Shown one piece after another: positions 59,136 to 64,000 of a stretch of 64,000 bases of DNA (within the stretch, counting starts at the first letter, position 1; every line of letters starts with the position of its first letter). The notes under the pieces were generated by a model. That model made no database searches, was not told where the DNA came from, and saw nothing but the letters and a program-made list of their open reading frames with translations. The translations under genes and the position numbers were made by a program. This DNA is from Bacillota bacterium (lineage in GTDB: Bacteria > Bacillota > Clostridia > Peptostreptococcales > Anaerovoracaceae). Location: the NCBI GenBank assembly GCA_023415235.1, contig JAEZLP010000034.1:1-64000 (forward strand), given 5' to 3'.

Positions 59136-61208
59136 TTATTCTTTATACCCGCATTCAGGATTGGAACACATATAACTGGTGGTCCTTGTCTTTTTCTCCA
59201 TCAGCAAAGAGGAGCATTTAGGACATTTCTTATCGACCGGTTTGTTCCAATAAAGCTTGTTGCATTCGGGATAACCGCTGCAGCCATAGAATACGCGGCC
59301 TTTTTTACTCTTTCTCGCAATGATGTCCTTCCCGCAGTCAGGACATTTGACGTCGATCTTGCTGAGGATGGGCTTGGTGTTTTTACATTCCGGATAGCCG
59401 GAGCATGCCAGAAACTCACCAAATCGGCCATGTTTTTTGACCATCTGTTTTCCGCAGACCTCGCAAATCTCATCAGTCAGTTCATCCTCTATGGTGACCT
59501 TTTCGATGGCCTCATCGGCGACCTTAAGCTCCTGTTCCAGAATTTTATAGAATTCACCGACGATTGATTTCCACTCGATATTTTTTACCTCGATATCATC
59601 CAATTTCTCTTCCATGTCGGCGGTAAATCCGGCATCCACGATTTCCTTGAAGTAGGTTTCCATGAGATCCGTCACGATAAATCCCAACTCCGTCGGTTTC
59701 AGCATCTTTTTTTCCCGGGTGATGTATTTCCGCTCAATCAGAGTGGCGATGATGGGGGCATAGGTGCTCGGCCTGCCGATATCCTTGTCTTCAAGCTCTT
59801 TTACCAGTGTTGCTTCGCTGTAACGGGAAGGCGGCTGGGTAAAATTCTGCTCGCTGAGAATGTCCGTCTGATTGGGGCGGTCCCCCTCCTGGATATGAGG
59901 AAGCATTTTTTCCTCATCCTCTTCATTAATATTATTATATATTTTCAGATAACCGTCAAATTTCAATTTGGAACCGGTGGCCCTAAAGGTGTATTCCCCG
60001 TTGACGATCTCCGCGCTGATGCTGTCATAAACTGCGGGGGCCATTCTGCTGGCAACGAAACGGGACCAAATCAGACGGTAAAGATTATACTGATCCTTGG
60101 TCAGAGAATCCTTGATTTCATCAGGGTGCAGCGTTACATCACTGGGACGGATCGCTTCATGGGCATCCTGCACATCCTTCTTCTTGTTGGAATAGACGTT
60201 GTTTCCCAGATAGGAAGCTGAAAAACTATTTTTAATATATTCGGTAACCGCCTGTTGTGCCTCATCGGATATTCTGACGGAGTCGGTACGGATATAGGTA
60301 ACCAGACCCACAGTTCCGTAGCCCTTGATTTCGATTCCTTCATAGAGCTGCTGAGCAATGAGCATTGTTTTTTTCGTATAATAGCCCAGCTTGTTGGAAG
60401 CCTCCTGCTGCAGACTGCTTGTGGTGAAGGGAGGGTTCGGCTTTTTAATTCTTTCCTTTTCCTCAATCTTCTGAATCACATACCCCTTTGGATCCAGCGC
60501 GGACAACACTTTGTCTGCCTCCGCCTTGGAAGACACAGGCAGCTTCTTTCCCTGATACTCAGTCAGTTTGGCGGGAAATGGCTTCTGTTTTTCCTTTCCT
60601 TTTGCTGCGTTCTGCAGGATAGCGGTAATATTCCAGTATTCCTTCGGGACAAAGTCCAGGATGGCCTTCTCCCTGTCGCATATGATTTTAAGCGCTGCCG
60701 ATTGAACGCGGCCGGCGCTCAAGCCTCTTCTGATCTTTCGCCAGAGAAGGGGGCTGATCTTGTAGCCCACCAGCCGGTCCAGCACGCGTCTGGCCTGCTG
60801 GGCATCCACCAGCTTTTTATCAATTGCTCTCGGATGCTTCACAGCATTTTGGATGGCATTCTTGGTAATTTCGTTGAATACAATCCTGCAGGGCTCATTT
60901 TCATCGATTCCAAGCAAATAAGCAATGTGCCAGGAAATTGCCTCGCCTTCGCGGTCGGGGTCGGTTGCGAGATAGACTTTGCCCGCGTCCTTTGCTTCCT
61001 TTTTCATTGCTTTGATTACATCGCCTTTTCCTCTTATGGATATATATTCAGGTTCAAAGTTGTTTTCAATATTGATTCCCAGCTTGCTTTTCGGTAGATC
61101 CCTTATGTGGCCGACCGATGCGACCACCTTGTATTTGCTTCCCAGGAACTTGCCAATGGTCTTCGCTTTCGATGGAGATTCCACGATTACAAGATTTTTA
61201 TCGGCCAT
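59136..61208 (-). CDS. topA: DNA topoisomerase I
   Basis: TopA relaxes negative supercoils. The 690-residue protein has the TOPRIM start MADKNLVIVESPSKAKTI, the catalytic Tyr region GLVTYIRTDSVRIS, and three C-terminal zinc ribbons (CEVCGKQ, CPDCGKD, CPKCSSL). AAAGGAGG precedes ATG 61208. It lies between dprA and hslV, as expected; xerC is absent from its usual place here. Confidence 0.95.
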   Translation of the reverse strand: MADKNLVIVESPSKAKTIGKFLGSKYKVVASVGHIRDLPKSKLGINIENNFEPEYISIRGKGDVIKAMKKEAKDAGKVYLATDPDREGEAISWHIAYLLGIDENEPCRIVFNEITKNAIQNAVKHPRAIDKKLVDAQQARRVLDRLVGYKISPLLWRKIRRGLSAGRVQSAALKIICDREKAILDFVPKEYWNITAILQNAAKGKEKQKPFPAKLTEYQGKKLPVSSKAEADKVLSALDPKGYVIQKIEEKERIKKPNPPFTTSSLQQEASNKLGYYTKKTMLIAQQLYEGIEIKGYGTVGLVTYIRTDSVRISDEAQQAVTEYIKNSFSASYLGNNVYSNKKKDVQDAHEAIRPSDVTLHPDEIKDSLTKDQYNLYRLIWSRFVASRMAPAVYDSISAEIVNGEYTFRATGSKLKFDGYLKIYNNINEEDEEKMLPHIQEGDRPNQTDILSEQNFTQPPSRYSEATLVKELEDKDIGRPSTYAPIIATLIERKYITREKKMLKPTELGFIVTDLMETYFKEIVDAGFTADMEEKLDDIEVKNIEWKSIVGEFYKILEQELKVADEAIEKVTIEDELTDEICEVCGKQMVKKHGRFGEFLACSGYPECKNTKPILSKIDVKCPDCGKDIIARKSKKGRVFYGCSGYPECNKLYWNKPVDKKCPKCSSLLMEKKTRTTSYMCSNPECGYKE

Positions 61209-61266
61209 TTTAAGCCTCCTTTTAATGTGTTTACTATTACAAGAACAGATTATATGCACAAAATTT

Positions 61267-62163
61267 TTATTTTGCAATAAAAATTTTTCCCAAAGCTGTC
61301 TGCAGCAGACCCTTCATCTCTAAAATCGTTATCATCGCATTCACTTCCGAGGGGAGTTTGCCGGCAGCTTTGCATATGGCGTCGGTGGTCGTTTCTCCTG
61401 ACTCAAGAATCAAATCATAAATTATCTTTTCGTCCTTTCCAAGCTCCGATTTCAGGATGAAAGAAGGAGACTTTCTTTTCATTCCCAGCTCGTCAATAAT
61501 GTCGTCAAACACGATCAGCGGCGTTGCGCCGTCTTTGATCAGCTTGTTGGTGCCGAAACTGTACATACTATTTATATTCCCTGGCAAAGCGTAAATATTC
61601 CTTCCTTGTTCCGCCGCACATTCGGCGGTGATCAGCGAACCGCTTGATAGTCCGGCTTCCACAATGATGGTTCCGATGCAAAGGCCACTGATAATCCGGT
61701 TTCGCGCGGGGAACCGATAAGGAAGAGGAGGAGTGCCGGGCTCGTATTCGGAAAGAAGCAAGCCTTCCTTTAATATATCTTCCCTGAGGCCTTTGTTGGA
61801 ATCTGGATAACAGATATCAACGCCGCAGCCTAGAACGGCTATGGTCTTTCCACGGTTTTCCACCGCTCCCCTGTGGGCATAAGAGTCGATGCCATAAGCC
61901 AGCCCGCTGACCACGACAACTTCGTATTCGGACAGTTTCCGTGCAAATCCGTATGAGGCCCATTTCCCGTAGGACGTGGCTTTCCTTGCGCCGACTACAG
62001 CAACAGCCGGCTTGCTGGCCAGGCTGATATCTCCAGCGTAAAACAGCTTTTCCGGCGGATTTTCGATGTAGTTCAGCAGCTCGGGATAGTCCGGGTCTCC
62101 TATTTTCACTTCACCGATCCCTTCCGTTTTGATTGGGTTATATCTTATACTCATCCTTTTCAC
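61267..62163 (-). CDS. dprA: DNA processing protein DprA, short form
   Basis: DprA protects incoming single-stranded DNA and loads RecA. The 298-residue protein has the Rossmann-like core with VVGARKATSYG, VVSGLAYGIDSYAH (about 90-103), AVLGCGVDICYP and ALPGNINS, and a C-terminal winged helix (about 235-295). It begins only about 20 residues before the core, so the N-terminal SAM-like domain of usual DprA (about 60-70 residues) is missing. GTG 62163 overlaps the comM stop; ATG 62154 is an alternative. Confidence 0.9.
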   Translation of the reverse strand: MKRMSIRYNPIKTEGIGEVKIGDPDYPELLNYIENPPEKLFYAGDISLASKPAVAVVGARKATSYGKWASYGFARKLSEYEVVVVSGLAYGIDSYAHRGAVENRGKTIAVLGCGVDICYPDSNKGLREDILKEGLLLSEYEPGTPPLPYRFPARNRIISGLCIGTIIVEAGLSSGSLITAECAAEQGRNIYALPGNINSMYSFGTNKLIKDGATPLIVFDDIIDELGMKRKSPSFILKSELGKDEKIIYDLILESGETTTDAICKAAGKLPSEVNAMITILEMKGLLQTALGKIFIAK

Positions 62164-63716
62164 AGCCCCCGATACATTTTGTCCAGGCTCCTGTACTGGA
62201 TCGCTTCTGCAATATGCTTGACCTTGATTTGATCGGCGCCCTCCATATCCGCAATGGTTCTTCCCATTTTAATAATTTTATCATGAGCCCTTGCGCTGAG
62301 TGACAGCTGGTGATAAGCGGCTTCCATCAGGCCTTTTGTTTCCTTGTCCAACGGGCAGTAATTTTTCATCAGTCCGGGAGTCAGCTGGGAATTGTATGAG
62401 ATTTCTTCCTTTTTATATCGCTCCAGCTGAATCAATCTCGCCGCTTCCACCTCCTGGCGCATGAGCTCCGAATTCCGTACAGGGCGTGGGGGAACATCCG
62501 TGTCCCCCTCTTCCATCCCCGCAAGCTCCCTGTATTTCACCGGCATAATCTCAAGATGCATGTCGATCCGATCAAGTAAAGGTCCTGAGATTTTTGACAG
62601 ATAGCTTCGGATTTGATAGGGACTGCAGGTGCATTCATGGGTGGGATCTCCGTAATACCCGCAGGGACAGGGGTTCATGGATGCCAGCAGTAAAAACTTG
62701 GAAGGAAATGTGGCGCAGCCTTTGACCCTTGTGATCGTGACCCGTTCATCCTCCAGCGGCTGTCTGAGCATTTCAAGCACGTAACGGTTGAATTCCGGCA
62801 ATTCGTCCAGGAACAGAACGCCGTAGTGAGCCAGCGAAACCTCTCCCGGCTTCGGATTTCCGCCTCCGCCTACCAAGGCGGCAGCCGATATGGTGTGATG
62901 GGGAGAACGAAACGGCCTTGCTGTAATCATGGGGCGGTCAGGGGGCAGCTCACCGGCAACACTGTATATTTTAGTCACTTCCAGCCTTTCCTCATAGGTC
63001 ATCGCCGGAAGAATCCCGGCCATTCGCCTTGCCATCATGGTTTTCCCCGCTCCGGGCGGTCCGATGAGAAGCGCATTATGGGAGGCGGCCGCTGCAATCT
63101 GCAGGGCTCTTTTCACCGATTCCTGTCCCGCAACGTCGCAAAAATCAGGTTCTTTCCGGATTGCTTCCCGTTCTTTGACCCGCTTCACAAAAGGTTGGAT
63201 TTCATAATCGCCTTCAAAGAACGCAGCAATCTCTTTCAAGCTTTCCACCGGGTAAAGCAGCATATCATCGATGGCGGATGCCTCCTCCGCGTTGGTTTTA
63301 GGGAGAATCACCTTTTGAATTCCATGATTCCGAAGGCCGATCACGAGGGGCAGTACACCACGGATCGGTTTTATGCTTCCGTCCAGCGACAATTCACCGA
63401 GGAAGGCGTATTCCTGTGCCCTGTCTCCCCTGATCAAGCCCGTAGAGGTCATGATCCCCACTGCAATGGGCAGGTCAAAATGGGTTCCTTCCTTCCTCGT
63501 TCCAGCCGGCACCAGGTTGATGGTGATCCTTTTTGCCGGAAATTTGAATTTGGAGTTTACGATAGCAGCCCGTATTCTCTCTTTTGACTCCCGGACGGTG
63601 GCATCGGGCAGCCCGACCACATTGAAAGCCGGAAGTCCCGGGGATAAGTCCGTCTCCACGATGACTCTGTCCGAAGCCAGACCGTAAAGTGTTCCGCTCA
63701 ATATCTGTGAATACAT
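62160..63716 (-). CDS. comM: ComM/YifB Mg-chelatase-like AAA+ ATPase
   Basis: ComM helps branch migration during natural transformation and recombination. The 518-residue protein has an N-terminal Lon-like domain, the P-loop GPPGAGKTMMARRMAG (about 218-233), the family motif HHTISAAALVGGGGNPKPGE, and a Cys-rich CPCGYYGDPTHECTC site. It is between yraN and dprA, the normal order. Confidence 0.94.
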   Translation of the reverse strand: MYSQILSGTLYGLASDRVIVETDLSPGLPAFNVVGLPDATVRESKERIRAAIVNSKFKFPAKRITINLVPAGTRKEGTHFDLPIAVGIMTSTGLIRGDRAQEYAFLGELSLDGSIKPIRGVLPLVIGLRNHGIQKVILPKTNAEEASAIDDMLLYPVESLKEIAAFFEGDYEIQPFVKRVKEREAIRKEPDFCDVAGQESVKRALQIAAAASHNALLIGPPGAGKTMMARRMAGILPAMTYEERLEVTKIYSVAGELPPDRPMITARPFRSPHHTISAAALVGGGGNPKPGEVSLAHYGVLFLDELPEFNRYVLEMLRQPLEDERVTITRVKGCATFPSKFLLLASMNPCPCGYYGDPTHECTCSPYQIRSYLSKISGPLLDRIDMHLEIMPVKYRELAGMEEGDTDVPPRPVRNSELMRQEVEAARLIQLERYKKEEISYNSQLTPGLMKNYCPLDKETKGLMEAAYHQLSLSARAHDKIIKMGRTIADMEGADQIKVKHIAEAIQYRSLDKMYRGL

Positions 63717-63728
63717 ATTTCTATCCTC

Positions 63729-64000
63729 TTATCCTGTAATATTTTCAATATGACGCAAATAGGGACACTCTGCTTCCATCAGAATTTCAATGACATCGAT
63801 CCTTGCATCACGGTTCTCCATGCCGCAGACTGTCATATAATAGGAAACCATTCTTTTCAGGTGTCTGATTTTGGCATCATTCACCGCTTCACAGGGCAAG
63901 CCGTAGCGTAGGCTTCTTCTGGTTTTTACTTCGACAAACACAAGGGTTGGTCCATCCATTGCAATGATATCGATTTCCCCGTATTTACAGCGGAAATTTC
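63729..64000 (-). CDS. yraN: YraN family endonuclease-like protein (start beyond window)
   Basis: The last 90 residues of a UPF0102 protein. NFRCKYGEIDII (just before the edge), LVFVEVKTRR and NDAKIRHLKRMVSYYM are the family motifs of this small restriction-endonuclease-like fold. The frame runs open to the window edge, so its start lies outside. It is 12 bp before comM. Confidence 0.9.
   Translation of the reverse strand, partial: NFRCKYGEIDIIAMDGPTLVFVEVKTRRSLRYGLPCEAVNDAKIRHLKRMVSYYMTVCGMENRDARIDVIEILMEAECPYLRHIENITG

Overview
The window is a chromosomal segment of a spore-forming, monoderm Clostridia-type Firmicute. CodY, DivIVA, SepF, HslUV, RqcH, a PASTA kinase with its PP2C phosphatase, and the sporulation protein YunB point this way. 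No outer-membrane genes are seen. Most of it is conserved housekeeping DNA on the minus strand, with short plus-strand insertions that look more accessory. The exact genus cannot be told from the sequence.

Layout. At 1-2045 lie the 5' end of a group IIC intron, rpoZ, gmk and yicC. At 2199-6368 lie rqcH, an ECF-type membrane protein, an alpha/beta hydrolase, a 50-residue zinc-ribbon protein and a flavin reductase. At 6361-11283 lies a cell-envelope and division cluster (rluD-like, lspA, divIVA, yggT, sepF, yggS, an HlyD-like adaptor). At 11400-15140 lies the trmD-rimM-khpA-rpsP-ffh-ylxM translation and SRP operon, followed by sppA. At 16471-24178 two YtrA-type GntR/ABC exporter operons flank a flavoprotein and a cell-wall amidase. 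At 24298-30461 lie a zinc-ribbon membrane protein with Leu-Pro repeats, a DUF2007-like protein, thrS with an unusual leader, a GDSL hydrolase, a YiiX-like amidase and a PHP phosphoesterase.

At 30589-36357 is a compact Tad/Flp-like pilus or secretion operon (cpaB, tadZ, cpaF, tadB, tadC) followed by four small pilin-like proteins, two of them only 48-50 residues. Its CpaF has a degenerate Walker A motif, and tadC is preceded by a run of ten G. This is the most unusual system in the window. At 36713-50199 comes the conserved rpe-rsgA-prkC-prpC-rsmB-yugP-fmt-def-priA block, then asnA, queH, a radical SAM protein and tdk. An S-layer-homology protein follows at 50393-51157. At 51433-53222 is a cluster of 16 tRNA genes, all on the minus strand. 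A duplicated tRNA-Thr 3' end there brackets an unexplained 138-bp segment. At 53305-64000 lie yigZ, hflX, yunB, codY, hslU, hslV, topA, dprA, comM and the start-truncated yraN.

Regulatory structure is visible in many places: a perfect YtrA operator, a second 11-bp-arm palindrome, strong sigma-A promoters for the pilus, thrS, tRNA and HlyD units, intrinsic terminators, and a terminator that buries the yunB ribosome binding site while a possible sigma-E promoter starts inside it.
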